A DNA stretch of 64,000 nucleotides from an uncultured Campylobacter sp. (GTDB taxonomy: Bacteria; Campylobacterota; Campylobacteria; Campylobacterales; Campylobacteraceae), in the NCBI RefSeq assembly GCF_905373215.1, contig NZ_CAJPRT010000011.1:3473-67472 (forward strand). The letters run 5' to 3'. The position numbers and the translations under genes are program-made. The notes beneath the pieces were generated by a model that was not told the DNA's origin, ran no database searches, and was given only the letters and a program-made list of their open reading frames with translations. Numbering within the stretch: the stretch's first letter is position 1; the number at the start of each line of letters is the position of its first letter. Positions 53,425 through 63,936 of this stretch are shown piece by piece.

Positions 53425-53955
53425 ATGAAAACTCTCATTATTTTGGCTCACCCAAATATCGAAAACTCGCTCATAAACCGCCGCTGGAGGGATGCCGTGC
53501 TAGCTCATCCTGATAAGTTCGAGCTTCACGATCTTTACGCGCTTTATGCGGATTTTAAAATCGATGTGGAAAAGGAGCAAAAACTGCTCGAAAGCCACGA
53601 TAAAATCGTGCTTCAGTTTCCGTTTCGTTTTTCAAACTGCACGCCGCTTCTTAAGCAGTGGTTTGAGGACGTTTTTACGCGCGGCTGGGCTTATGGCGGA
53701 GAGAGCGGCGGCAAGCTTAAAGGCAAAAAATTCGCGCTTGCGATCTCGCTTGGCGCGACCGAGGCAGACTATTCTAAAAACGGCATCGTGGGCTTTAGCG
53801 TGGATGAGGTGCTAGCGCCATTTAAAGCTACGTTTAATTTCGTCGGCGCGATTGCGCTACCAAATTTCGTCTCATACGGCTTTACTTACGATAAAAGCGA
53901 GCAAGCTGTAGAAAATAGCGCGAAAAATTATATAGAGTATTTAAATAAGCTTTAA
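53425..53955 (+). CDS. flavodoxin-fold NAD(P)H:quinone oxidoreductase-like protein
   Basis: 176 residues. The start is KTLIILAHPNIENSLINRRW, then HDLYALYADFKIDVEKEQ and IVLQFPFRFSNCTPLLKQWFEDVFTRGWAYG, matching the KefF/MdaB/YwrO group of FMN- or FAD-binding quinone reductases. LGATEADYSKNG follows as the usual middle segment. The likely role is two-electron reduction of quinones and similar electrophiles. AAAGGATAG precedes the ATG. Confidence 0.88.
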   Translation: MKTLIILAHPNIENSLINRRWRDAVLAHPDKFELHDLYALYADFKIDVEKEQKLLESHDKIVLQFPFRFSNCTPLLKQWFEDVFTRGWAYGGESGGKLKGKKFALAISLGATEADYSKNGIVGFSVDEVLAPFKATFNFVGAIALPNFVSYGFTYDKSEQAVENSAKNYIEYLNKL

Positions 53956-54231
53956 ATTCTTTGTTTTTAGCCGCTCGTTGCGCGTAAAGCTTTAAAATTT
54001 TACGTAAGCGACGCGGCGGATTTTTTAAAATTTTCGCTCAAGAAGCATAAATTTAATCTCAAAATTTTTAAATTTTACCATAAAATTCCGTCTGGCTTCG
54101 TATGCGAGCTCAAATGAAATTCCAAGCAAAATTCCGCGTCTAAATTTGAGCCCCGCTCTTAAATTTTAAAATTTTATCAGAGATTTTTTTATACAATTAC
54201 GACTGAAATTCGGCCCAAAAAAGGAGAGGGA

Positions 54232-55161
54232 ATGTATAAGCTAAAGCATCTTCTTAGCGCGCAGGATCTAAGCCGCGAGGACATCTACGACTTCATTGAT
54301 CTAGCGCGCGAGTTTAAAGAGCTCAACCGCTCTGACGTTAAAAAATCCGACTCGCTTCGCGGTAAGACGGTCATCAACGCGTTTTTCGAAAACTCCACTC
54401 GCACCCGCACCAGCTTTGAGATCGCAGCCAAGCGCCTGGGCGCAGACAGCGTAAATTTCACCGCTGCGGACAGCAGCACGAAAAAGGGCGAGACGTTGAT
54501 CGACACCATCAGAAATATGCAGGCGATGCGCACCGATATCTTCGTGCTGCGCCACAGCTGCTCGGGCGCGGCGAAATTTGTAGCGGCCAACTGCGACGCA
54601 TCGATCGTAAATGCGGGCGACGGGCTGAACGAGCACCCAAGCCAGGCGCTGCTGGATCTTTTTACGATAAGCGAGCACAAGGGCAGGATCGAGAATTTAA
54701 ACGTCGCGATCATCGGCGATATATTTCGCTCGCGTGTGGCTAGAAGCGACATCTGGGCGATGCAAAAGCTCGGCATAAACGTGCGGCTCTTCGGCCCTCC
54801 GATGATGCTGCGCGACTGCGACGCGTTCGGTTGCCCGATATGCAAAAGCGTGGAGGAGGCGATCGAGGGCGCCGACATCATCATCATGCTTAGAATTCAG
54901 CTTGAGCGACAAGACGGCGAGCCGAGCTTCCCAAGCGTGCGCGAGTACTCGAAATTTTTCGGACTTACCGCGAGGCGCATGCAAGCGGCGAAAGAGGGCG
55001 TTATGATAATGCATCCGGGCCCGATCAACCGCGGCGTAGAGATCAACTCCGACGTAGCCGACGATCCGCGCTATAGCTGCGTTTTGGATCAGGTAGAAAA
55101 CGGCGAGGCGATGCGAATGGCGATACTTCATACGATAAATTTAAACAGGAGCGCACGATGA
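54232..55161 (+). CDS. pyrB: aspartate carbamoyltransferase catalytic subunit
   Basis: 309 residues. Carbamoyl-phosphate binding motif STRTRTSFE, then HPSQALLDLF in the aspartate domain and the MHPGPINRGVEI loop. It makes carbamoyl aspartate in pyrimidine synthesis. No pyrI regulatory subunit is adjacent. AAAGGAGAGGG precedes the ATG. The stop overlaps pyrC by four bases. Confidence 0.97.
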   Translation: MYKLKHLLSAQDLSREDIYDFIDLAREFKELNRSDVKKSDSLRGKTVINAFFENSTRTRTSFEIAAKRLGADSVNFTAADSSTKKGETLIDTIRNMQAMRTDIFVLRHSCSGAAKFVAANCDASIVNAGDGLNEHPSQALLDLFTISEHKGRIENLNVAIIGDIFRSRVARSDIWAMQKLGINVRLFGPPMMLRDCDAFGCPICKSVEEAIEGADIIIMLRIQLERQDGEPSFPSVREYSKFFGLTARRMQAAKEGVMIMHPGPINRGVEINSDVADDPRYSCVLDQVENGEAMRMAILHTINLNRSAR

Positions 55162-56438
55162 AAATTTTAATAAAAAACGGCACGATCGTTAATTGGGGCG
55201 GCAGCGAGGATGCAAACGTCCTGATCGAAGGCGATAAAATTTCAAAGATCACGCGCGAGTGTCCCGCCGCAGACCGCGTCATAGACGCTGCGGGCAAGCT
55301 CGTGATGCCGGGTCTTATCGATATGCACGTGCATTTTAGAGACCCCGGGCTCGAATATAAAGACGACGTCATCAGCGGTAGCGAAACCGCGGTCGCAGGC
55401 GGCGTGACGACCTGCCTCCCGATGGCGAACACCAAACCCGTAAACGATAACTCAAGTATCACGCGCGCGATGATCGCCAAGGCTAAGGCGCGCGGACTTA
55501 TCGATCTGCTGCCCATAGGCGCGATCTCGCAGGACTGCAAGGGCGCAAAGATCGTCGAGATGGGCGATATGCTCGAGGCGGGCTGCGTGGCCTTCAGCGA
55601 CGACGGGCTGCCCGTGACCGACAGCTCCGTGATGCGACAGGCGCTCGAATACTCCGCGCACTTCGGCTCGTTCGTGATAAATCACAGCGAGGATTGCTCG
55701 CTTTGCCACGGCGGCGTGATGAACGAGGGTAAAGTCAGCGCGATACTCGGTCTAAAGGGGATGGCGAGCGAAAAAGAGGAGATCATGATTGCGCGCGATC
55801 TGCTGCTTGCCAAAAAGACGGGCGGGCACATCCACATCGCGCACGTAAGCTCGGCGTGGTCGCTCAAGCTCATCGAGCAGGCCAAGCGCGAGGGTATCCG
55901 CGTCACCTGCGAGGCTACGCCGCATCATTTTACCTTCGACGAGCGCGAGCTGATGGGATACGATACGAATTTTAAAATGTCGCCGCCGCTTCGCACCCAA
56001 AGCGACGTGCAGGCGATCAGAGAGGCGCTTAAAAGCGGTTTGATCGACGTCATCGTGACCGACCACGCTCCGCATAACACCGACGATAAATTCGTAGAAT
56101 TCGACCACGCGCCGTTTGGAATTTTGGGGCTTCAAACCCTCGTACCGCTTACGCTGCGGCTCGTAAACGAGGGCGTCATCGGCCTTGAAGATATGGTGCG
56201 GCTATGCTCGTTTAACCCGGCTAAAATTCTAAATTTAAAAGACAAGGGCGAGATCAAAGAGGGCTTTTTAGCCGACGTCGCGATCATCGATCCGCAGATT
56301 TCCTACGTATACGACGAGGCGCTAAATAAGTCCAAATCGCGCAACTCGCCGCTTTTCGGCAAGCAGCTTGCGGGCGCTGCGGTATGCACGATCAAAAGCG
56401 GCCGCGTGGTCTATGAGTTTCCAAACGTCGTAGCGTAG
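55158..56438 (+). CDS. pyrC: dihydroorotase (type I)
   Basis: 426 residues, amidohydrolase barrel. Zinc ligands DMHVHFRDPG, the later His in VINHSED and IHIAHVSS, and Asp in VIVTDHAPH. The long form with NTKPVNDN is the type I class, which in some bacteria works as a complex with PyrB; the gene overlap fits that. It closes carbamoyl aspartate to dihydroorotate. Confidence 0.95.
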   Translation: MKILIKNGTIVNWGGSEDANVLIEGDKISKITRECPAADRVIDAAGKLVMPGLIDMHVHFRDPGLEYKDDVISGSETAVAGGVTTCLPMANTKPVNDNSSITRAMIAKAKARGLIDLLPIGAISQDCKGAKIVEMGDMLEAGCVAFSDDGLPVTDSSVMRQALEYSAHFGSFVINHSEDCSLCHGGVMNEGKVSAILGLKGMASEKEEIMIARDLLLAKKTGGHIHIAHVSSAWSLKLIEQAKREGIRVTCEATPHHFTFDERELMGYDTNFKMSPPLRTQSDVQAIREALKSGLIDVIVTDHAPHNTDDKFVEFDHAPFGILGLQTLVPLTLRLVNEGVIGLEDMVRLCSFNPAKILNLKDKGEIKEGFLADVAIIDPQISYVYDEALNKSKSRNSPLFGKQLAGAAVCTIKSGRVVYEFPNVVA

Positions 56439-57075
56439 GGCGCTTGCGGTGTAAGGCTTGTGGCGCGGCTTTCGTAGCGTAAATGGCGCTATTGCTTAAT
56501 TTTAAATTTAGCTAATTTAGACGCAACGGCTTGCTTTTAAAATTTTGCGGTGCGATCGGTTCATTTTAAATTTAGTGGCAGCGTAGGCGCAGCGACTTAC
56601 TTTTAAAATTTCATAGCGCGTTTTGCTCGGTATCGGCGCGATCTTTGATCCCGCAGCGTACCGCCCTGGTTAAATTTAACGACAGTTCGCTTTTAAAATT
56701 TCATAGCGCGAGCGCAATTGGAATTTCTTTAAAGCGGTTTGTCATTTTTAAAGTGCGCGTAAATTTAACGCACATCGCCTTGTTTGTGGCATTTGTAGAT
56801 TTTGGCTTCGGAATTTTATCCGTGCCTGTGCGCGAGCTGCTTTAAATTTATAGCGGTACCTTTTTCGATACGGTAGCTGCTTTTAAAATTTTATGTTCGC
56901 GGCGGTTGTGAATTCTATCTTTGCGTAGATTTGTTTTGCTTCACGCGCAAATTTTATCGTGATTAAATTTGTCGCTAAGGCGCAAAATTTTAAAATTTTG
57001 CCGCCGCTAGCTTTTGACGCGGAGCATAAATAATCCGCCACATGAACGGGAGCGATCTAAATTTAAAGGATATCT
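56439..57075. other. 637-base gap with spaced copies of one 21-base word
   Basis: No supported gene. CTTTTAAAATTTCATAGCGCG occurs exactly at 56600-56620 and 56690-56710, and diverged forms occur near 56533 and 56880. The small frame at 56645 overlaps this repeat and is not credible. Confidence 0.6.
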
Positions 57076-58104
57076 ATGAACGGCGAAATATATCTCTCGT
57101 GCGCGCTGTGCGTCGCGCTAAAATCAGCTCTGCGCGGCAATCCTGAGCCGCCGCTGCAAGATCAAAAATATATAAAATATTTAAATTTTGAATTTGCAAA
57201 GGAGCATTTCCGCACCGCAGAGGGCGCGAGCCGCGTAGCGCAGGACGGCGTAAACGACGCAAGGAAAGCTGCGGAGCAAAAAGATGCGTACGGTGCAGTG
57301 CAGAGCAGTGCGACGGACAAAGCCACCGAGAGCGGCGGTGCAGCGGAGCAAAAGCGCGCGAACAGCAAAGAAGCGGCAAATGAAAAAGCGGCGAGAAAAA
57401 AAGGCGCAGACGAAAGCACGGGCTCGCCACTTTTGCAAAAAGCGTGCGAGTTTTTCACCGGACGGCTCGCGCAAAAAGCGTGCGAGGACGAGCCGATCTA
57501 CACGCAGCGGCGTTGGATAGAGCAGTGCCTAAAGCTTGGTCTGAAGGACGCGGGGCTTAGTATTCCAACTTTCGTAAAAGATAGAGCGCTTTTGGGCTTT
57601 TCGGGGATGAACGTAAACGGCATCGTCTGCTGCTTTGAGGACTTTGACGGCGTTTTTACGCCTGATTGGAAATACGATCGCGACAAAAAGGCTTGGCGCG
57701 TGAAATACGTCGAGCGCCTTTGGCACGGGATGCCGCGGGATGCGTTAAACGCGCGCGATAACAGCGCAGAATTCGGGAATGTTTTAGTGCAGATCAGGGA
57801 TTTTGCGAGCAAGATAGGCTGCGAAAACTTTGCGCAGACGTTTGATAATGCGCTTAAGACGCTGCGGGGCGAAGTCGCTGTAGGCGAGTATTACGCCGTT
57901 TCGTTTGCAGCGCTGCCGCAGCCGAGCTTGAGGGCGTTTGCTGCGGCGGGGATCGCCGATGTATTCGGTGCGATGGGCTCTTGGGACGATGAGCCGCCGT
58001 CTATGGCGCAAGAAATGGGGCTCGGGGGCGAATACGACCGCCTCTCGGACGAGCTCTTGGCGCAGAAAAACTTAGCGATTTCGTTTGCGATAAATGGCTG
58101 GTAG
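57076..58104 (+). CDS. protein of unknown function with a charged low-complexity insert
   Basis: 342 residues, soluble, no signal or membrane segment. An N-terminal 45 residues (MNGEIYLSCALCVALKSALR) leads to a low-complexity Ala/Lys/Glu region (about 47-118). A globular part follows (IYTQRRWIEQCLKLGLKDAG ... WDDEPPSMAQEMGLGGEYDR). The insert separates parts of what looks like one domain. AAAGGATATCT precedes the ATG. I recognise no family. Confidence 0.7.
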   Translation: MNGEIYLSCALCVALKSALRGNPEPPLQDQKYIKYLNFEFAKEHFRTAEGASRVAQDGVNDARKAAEQKDAYGAVQSSATDKATESGGAAEQKRANSKEAANEKAARKKGADESTGSPLLQKACEFFTGRLAQKACEDEPIYTQRRWIEQCLKLGLKDAGLSIPTFVKDRALLGFSGMNVNGIVCCFEDFDGVFTPDWKYDRDKKAWRVKYVERLWHGMPRDALNARDNSAEFGNVLVQIRDFASKIGCENFAQTFDNALKTLRGEVAVGEYYAVSFAALPQPSLRAFAAAGIADVFGAMGSWDDEPPSMAQEMGLGGEYDRLSDELLAQKNLAISFAINGW

Positions 58105-58132
58105 GGCTTTGGCGCAAGAGCTAGAAAGCACG

Positions 58133-60588
58133 CTAAGCCTCTATCGTCGCGGGCCTATCAAACGCCGTTACGCTCGGCAGTTCGCCTTTAAATTTTTCGA
58201 TCTGCACCATGCTCGTGTGCGCGGTGTTGCTTTGCGAGAGCTGCGAGCTAGGCACGTCCTTGGTTAGCACGTTTATGTTGCCGTGCTTGCATAGGCTGCG
58301 CTCGCCCCAGACGGCCGGATCGTACCACGCGCCCTCGCTCACGATCACGACGTTATCTTGCGCGGTATCGCTTACCAGCGCGCCGCAGAGGATCTCGCCT
58401 CGGTCGTTGTATATCCTCACTACGTCGCCCGTTTTGATGCCGCGCGCCTTTGCCGTGGCGGGACTAATGAGCGCGGGTTCGCGGCCCGCGATCTCGGCGT
58501 AGTTGCGAATGAGTGAGCTGTTTAGCTGCGAGTGGAGCCTAAATTTAGAGTGCGCGCCGCTGATAGCGACCGGGTACTTGCTCACGTCGCTGCCCAGCCA
58601 CTCAAACGGCTCCATCCACGTCGCGTGCGGTGGGCAGTCGCCGTAACCTAGCTTTTCGACCGCTTCGGAGTAGAGTTCGATCTTGCCCGACGGCGTTTTT
58701 AGCGCGTTTTTCTCGGGATCGGCGCGGAAGTCCGCGTAGTTTGTGAAGTACCGCTTTTTCTCGTCCACTTGATCAAATTTGACGTAGCCCCTTTGCCAAA
58801 ACTCCTCAAATTTCGGCATCGCTATGCCCATGCCTTCAGCCTTTTGAACTGCATCGGCGTAGATTTCCTTCACCCACTCAAGCTCCGTTTTACCCTCGCT
58901 AAAGGCCTGCTCGTACTCCTCGCCCCACTGCGCGCAGATGAGTCGCGCGATCTCAAAGTCGCTCTTGCTCTCGCCTGCGGGCTTTACTAGCGGCTTAATC
59001 GCAAAAAGGTACTCGCTAGTCGAATTTGCAAACTCTATATCCGTGCGCTCGCACTCCAGAGCCGACGGTAGCACGATGTCGCTGAGCCTCGCCGTACTCG
59101 TCCAAAAGGGCTCGGTGGTGATGATCGCTTCTATCTTGCGCATCGCCGCGACCGCGCGGTTGGTATCGGGATGGCGGGTGAAGGTCGAGCCGTTGGCATT
59201 AAACATCACGCGGATGTGCGGCATGACGTATTTTTTGCCGTTGCGCTCGATCTGCTTGCCCGGCTCCATGATCGCGTCTATGAGCCTGCTGTTTGGTATC
59301 TCGTGGTATTTGGCCTTGGCTAGCTTGCCCTGCGGGGCGATGTATTTTTCGTTTATCGCGGGATTAAAGGCCTGAAGCTTTGGCGCGATGAAGCTAATAT
59401 CGGCGTTTTTATGCATCTGATCGTTCATCACGTAGCCGCGCCCGGTCTTGCCGATGTCGCCTAGCATCGCAGCCAGCGCGATCAGCGCCCAGTATGCCAT
59501 CTCGCCGTGGTGCTGACGCTGTATCGCGTAGCCCGTAACTATGAGCGTGTCCTTTTTAGCTAGCGTATCGGCTAGGCTTTTTAGCTCCTTTTCGCTCACG
59601 CCGCAAATTTTACTCGCCCACGCAAGATCTTTTTTCACGCCGTCTTTTGCGCCGGTGAAATAATCCTTAAATTTATCGAACCCGACCGTGTAGCGCTCTA
59701 TAAATTCTTTGTCGTAAAGCCCGTTTTCGTAAAGATAATCGCAAAGCCCGATCAGCATCGCCGTATCGGTGCAAGGGCGCACGGCGAGATAGTGCGCGCC
59801 AAAATACTCCGCCGTTTCGTTGCGGTAGACGTCGACGCTGTAAATTTTCATCTCGCCTTTTTTAAATTTATCCTTCATAATCTCGTAGTAGGCGTAGGAG
59901 TTATGCATCGGCACGGAGAGGTAGCGATCTTGTTTGAGACGACGGGATTCGTGCCCCAAAATACGATCGTTTTGGCCTCCTTTACCACGCCCTCCCAACG
60001 CGTCGGAGCGTGCGTCGGATCGATAGAGCCCGTCACGTGAGGCAAAAACGCCGTCGCCGCGCCGTAAGAGTAGCCGCCAAGCTCGCTCACGTAGCCTCCT
60101 AGCGTGTTTAGCATGCGCTTTGCGGTGCGCTGCGAGTGACCGACCTTGCCCAGACTACCCCACTGATAAAGCTGCCCGTAAATGGCCTGCGAGCCGTATT
60201 TATCGAAGTTTTCTTTTAAAATTTTGGCGCTTAGCTTTATCGCCTCGTCCCAGCTAACGCGCACGAAGGGCTCTTTGCCGCGAAGCTCCGGCTTTGGATT
60301 TGAGGGATCAGTAAGGAAGCTTTTGCGCACGTAGGGGTATTTCACGCGCGTTTCGTTTTGGATATGATCGCTTAGGGCGTTATTTAGCACCGTAGGCATC
60401 GCATCGCCCTCAAAGGGCTCGGTGCCAACGACCCTGCCGCCTATGGTTTTTACGTAAAACGCGCCGAATTTATTTGCGCAAAGCCCCATCTGTTCGTCAA
60501 ATATCGCCTGCGCTAGCGCGTTAAATTGCTTCGCCTGCGCCGAAGCTGCCGCGAACGCGCCTAGTTTTAAAAAATCTCGTCTTTTCAT
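58133..60588 (-). pseudogene. torA: TorA/BisC-type molybdopterin reductase (TMAO/DMSO), split by a frameshift
   Basis: The first part (60588 to about 59925) has a Tat signal (MKRRDFLKLG), the Mo-serine region GGYSYGAATAFLPHVTG and VFWGTNPVVSNKIA. It then runs out of frame. From about 59925 to 58133 another frame continues with SVPMHNSYAYYEIMKDKF through to the MGD-binding C-terminus (AHSKFRLHSQ, RGIKTGDVVRIYNDRGE). Adding one base near 59921-59926 would give one protein of about 818 residues, the family's usual length. No cytochrome partner is adjacent. Either the gene is dead or the base call is wrong. C. jejuni has a related TMAO/DMSO reductase. Confidence 0.85.
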
Positions 60589-60787
60589 GGTTGTCTCCGT
60601 TAAATTTAAATTTGATGGTTGATTTGGTTTAAATTTAGCGCGATTTATGGAGTTGAACTTTGCATCGTTTGCCTTTTATCGTATTACGCGACCTCGCGTC
60701 CTAGCGGTGATTTTACGAAATTTAGGCTTAATTTGCCATTTATCTATGGCGCTGCGGCGAAATTAAATTTTTATACGCACTTCGCCG

Positions 60788-61150
60788 CTAAAATAGCTTA
60801 TCTATCAGCGCGTAGCCCCACAGCGCGGCGTTGAGAAATAGGCTAATCATCACGGCGGTGCTTGCGGTGTCTTTGGCGCCCTTGGCTAGCGGGTGGATTT
60901 CGCTCGTGGCAAGATCGACCGCGCGCTCAATAGCTGAGTTTATGCATTCGGTTGTGAACGTAAAGACCGCGCCGAAGATCAAAAATAGATTTAGCACTGC
61001 GCCGAAATTCCAAAAAAATAGCGACAGCAGGAGCGGGACGAACACGCAAAGCTCGAGTCTAAAGCTACGCTCGCTGCGCAGCATCTCGGCAAGACCCGCC
61101 ATCGCGTAGCTCCAATTGGCAAAAAATCGGTATTTGGGCTGATTGCGCAT
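60788..61150 (-). CDS. dgkA: diacylglycerol kinase
   Basis: 120 residues, three membrane helices. Signature residues are in AEMLRSERSFRLEL, TTECINSAIERAVDL and HPLAKGAKDTASTAVMI. It recycles diacylglycerol produced by lipid decoration of the envelope. The ATG follows AAAGGAAAA. Confidence 0.95.
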   Translation of the reverse strand: MRNQPKYRFFANWSYAMAGLAEMLRSERSFRLELCVFVPLLLSLFFWNFGAVLNLFLIFGAVFTFTTECINSAIERAVDLATSEIHPLAKGAKDTASTAVMISLFLNAALWGYALIDKLF

Positions 61151-61217
61151 AATTTTCCTTTAAATTTAGTCAAAATTTCGTATAATCATACCAAAATTTT
61201 TGCGCCAAAGGCTAAAT

Positions 61218-61976
61218 TTGAAACTGATTAGTTGGAACGTAAACGGGCTGCGCGCAGTGCTCGGCAAAGACGGCTTTGCGTGGCTCGCGGAGCAAAACCC
61301 CGACTTTTTGGGCTTGCAAGAGATCAAGGTGAGCGAAAAGGACGCTCCGAAAGGGCTTTATGAGCTCGGATTTTCTCAGATCGATCTAAATTCCGCCGCA
61401 CGCGCGGGCTATTCGGGCGTGGCGAGCCTGGCGAAATTTAAAAGCGAGACGAGCAAGGCGCTGTTTTTCCCCGACGACGAGGGGCGCGTGCTGCAGCACC
61501 GCTTCGGCGACGTCGTGCTTTTTAATATCTACTTTCCCAACGGCCAAAAGGACGAGGCGCGGCTAGCCTACAAGATGGAATTTTACGCGAAATTCCTAGC
61601 CTACGCGCGCAGCCTCGCGGAGCAGGGGCTCGGGGTGATATTTTGCGGCGACGTAAATACCGCGCACCGCGAGATTGATCTTGCAAACCCAAAAGCAAAC
61701 TCCAAAACCTCGGGCTTTTTGCCGATCGAGCGGGCGTGGCTCGATGAGGTGGAGGCGGCGGGTTTTGTCGATACCTTCCGTGCCGTGCATGGCGAGCTGC
61801 GAGACGCTTACTCGTGGTGGAGCTACCGCTTTAACGCGCGCGCCAAAAACGTAGGCTGGCGGATCGATTATTTTTTCATCTCGGCAAATTTGCGCTCGCG
61901 GCTAAAGGACGCTTTCATCCTAAGCGACGTGATGGGCAGCGATCACTGCCCCGTGGGCATCGAGATCGAAATTTAG
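61218..61976 (+). CDS. xth: exodeoxyribonuclease III
   Basis: 252 residues from the TTG at 61218 (KLISWNVNGLRAVLGK), with AAAGG upstream; the frame is open six codons further back. Active-site pieces: ISWNVNGLRA, LGLQEIKVSE, GDVNTAHREIDL, SWWSYR and MGSDHCPVGIEI. It is an AP endonuclease and 3' exonuclease for base-excision repair. It is divergent from dgkA. Confidence 0.95.
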   Translation: MKLISWNVNGLRAVLGKDGFAWLAEQNPDFLGLQEIKVSEKDAPKGLYELGFSQIDLNSAARAGYSGVASLAKFKSETSKALFFPDDEGRVLQHRFGDVVLFNIYFPNGQKDEARLAYKMEFYAKFLAYARSLAEQGLGVIFCGDVNTAHREIDLANPKANSKTSGFLPIERAWLDEVEAAGFVDTFRAVHGELRDAYSWWSYRFNARAKNVGWRIDYFFISANLRSRLKDAFILSDVMGSDHCPVGIEIEI

Positions 61977-62113
61977 CCGGGGCAAATTTCGCGGCGCGAG
62001 CTTTGATCTTGCGCGGCTTGTGGATAAGGTGCGCGTAGCGGCGGCTAATGCGCGGATTTAAAGAGGCGGTGCGTAAATGTTGCGCGATAAAATTTTAAAT
62101 TTAAGGAGAGAAA

Positions 62114-63760
62114 ATGTTGAGCGATATCGAAATAGCAAATGCGGCGAAGCCGGATAAAATTTCAAACGTTGCGAAAAATTTGGGGCTTAGCGAGGATGAG
62201 ATCGAGCTGTACGGCCACTACAAAGCCAAGCTAAACATCAAGCCGCGATCGCGCGCTTCGAAGCTTATTTTGGTCACGGCGACCAATCCGACGCCGTTTG
62301 GCGAGGGCAAAACTACGACCTCCATCGGTCTAGCCGACGCGCTAAAGCGTCTAGGCAAAAGCGTCTGCCTTGCGCTACGCGAGCCGTCGCTGGGACCGGT
62401 TTTCGGTATCAAAGGAGGAGCTGCTGGCGGCGGATATTCGCAGCTGGTGCCGATGGATGATCTAAATTTGCATTTTAACGGCGATTTTCACGCCATCACC
62501 TCCGCGAATAATCTCATTTCGGCGGTCATCGACAACTCGCTGTATCAAGAAAACCCGCTAAAGATCGATAAAATTTTGTGGAAGCGCTGCATGGATATGA
62601 ACGACCGCGCGCTGCGCCATATCACCGTAGGACAGGGCGGGCGCACCGACGGAGTGCAGCGCGAGGACGGCTTTAATATCACCGCAGCTAGCGAGATAAT
62701 GGCGGTGCTGTGCCTCTCAAACGATCTTGCCGAGCTTAAGGAAAACATCGCAAACATCATGGTCGCCTACGATACGCAGGGAGAGCCGATATATGTGCGC
62801 GATCTGGGCTGCGCGGATGCCGCGGCGATCCTGCTAAAAGACGCGATGAAGCCAAATCTCATCCAAAGCCTAGAGCACACGCCCGCGCTCGTGCACGGCG
62901 GGCCTTTTGCAAATATCGCGCACGGCTGCAACTCAATAATGGCGAGCAAGCTTGCGCTCTCGCTAGCAGATTACGCCGTGACGGAGGCGGGCTTCGGAAG
63001 CGAGCTAGGGGCTGAAAAATTTATCGATATCAAGTGTCGCCGCGCGGGTATCGCTCCGGATGCCGCGGTGTTAGTCAGCACGATCCGCTCGCTTAAATAT
63101 AACGGCGGCGCGGATAAAGAAAATATCGCAAGCCCTGATCTTGCCGCGCTTCAAAGAGGCATCGTAAATTTAGGCGGGCATATCGAAATTTTACAAAATT
63201 TCGGGCTAAATCCTGTCGTGGCGCTTAATCGCTTCAGCTTCGATAGCGACGGCGAGATCGCCTTCGTGCGCGATTATTGCAAGCAGCGCGGCGTACAGAT
63301 GGCGATTTGTGAAAATTTCGCCAAAGGAGGCGAGGGCGCGCTTGAGCTAGCCCGTCTCGTAGTAGATGAGTGCGAGCGCTCTAAGGAGCTGAAATTCGCC
63401 TACGAGCTTAGCGACGATACGGCGAGCAAGATCGAAAAGATCGCCGTTAAAATTTATGGTGCGAGCGAGGTGGTTTTCGAGCCCGAGGCGCAAAAGGTGC
63501 TGCAGCACATCAAGGCTTTGGGGCTTGAGCGGCTAAACGTCTGCGTTGCTAAGACGCAGTATAGCTTCAGCAACGATGCCAAGGCGCTCGGGCGCGCACG
63601 CGGCTTTAAGCTCAGCGTCAAAGACCTTCAGATCCGCACGGGAGCGGGATTCATCGTCGCCGTCTGCGGCAAGATAATGCTTATGCCGGGGCTGCCGAAG
63701 GTTCCTAACGCGCTAAATATGAGGATCACGGACGAAGGCGTTATAAGTGGATTGGCGTGA
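62114..63760 (+). CDS. fhs: formate-tetrahydrofolate ligase
   Basis: 548 residues. The nucleotide loop is TPFGEGKTTTSIGLADAL, followed by REPSLGPVFGIKGGAAGGGY and HGGPFANIAHGCNS, all family-typical. It makes 10-formyl-THF from formate and ATP. AAGGAGAG precedes the ATG. It is preceded by 137 bases without a gene. Confidence 0.97.
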   Translation: MLSDIEIANAAKPDKISNVAKNLGLSEDEIELYGHYKAKLNIKPRSRASKLILVTATNPTPFGEGKTTTSIGLADALKRLGKSVCLALREPSLGPVFGIKGGAAGGGYSQLVPMDDLNLHFNGDFHAITSANNLISAVIDNSLYQENPLKIDKILWKRCMDMNDRALRHITVGQGGRTDGVQREDGFNITAASEIMAVLCLSNDLAELKENIANIMVAYDTQGEPIYVRDLGCADAAAILLKDAMKPNLIQSLEHTPALVHGGPFANIAHGCNSIMASKLALSLADYAVTEAGFGSELGAEKFIDIKCRRAGIAPDAAVLVSTIRSLKYNGGADKENIASPDLAALQRGIVNLGGHIEILQNFGLNPVVALNRFSFDSDGEIAFVRDYCKQRGVQMAICENFAKGGEGALELARLVVDECERSKELKFAYELSDDTASKIEKIAVKIYGASEVVFEPEAQKVLQHIKALGLERLNVCVAKTQYSFSNDAKALGRARGFKLSVKDLQIRTGAGFIVAVCGKIMLMPGLPKVPNALNMRITDEGVISGLA

Positions 63761-63766
63761 AATTTT

Positions 63767-63797
63767 ATTTTCGGCGCTCAAAACCAAAGCCGAAAAT
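63767..63797 (+). terminator. candidate terminator after fhs
   Basis: ATTTTCGGC and GCCGAAAAT form a nine-base perfect stem with a 13-base loop, starting six bases after the fhs stop. The A/T outer pairs could serve both strands; no long T-run follows. Confidence 0.5.
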
Positions 63798-63936
63798 TCC
63801 GCGCTTGGGCGGTAAAATTTAGCTGAGGGCTTCGGTAGCGATAAATCTTGCTTTCAAGCTGCGGCGAGTTTATCGCGCCCCGGTTTTATCGCGTCATGGT
63901 TTTGCTATACTTGGATTTTAGCCGGTCGAGTTTTGG

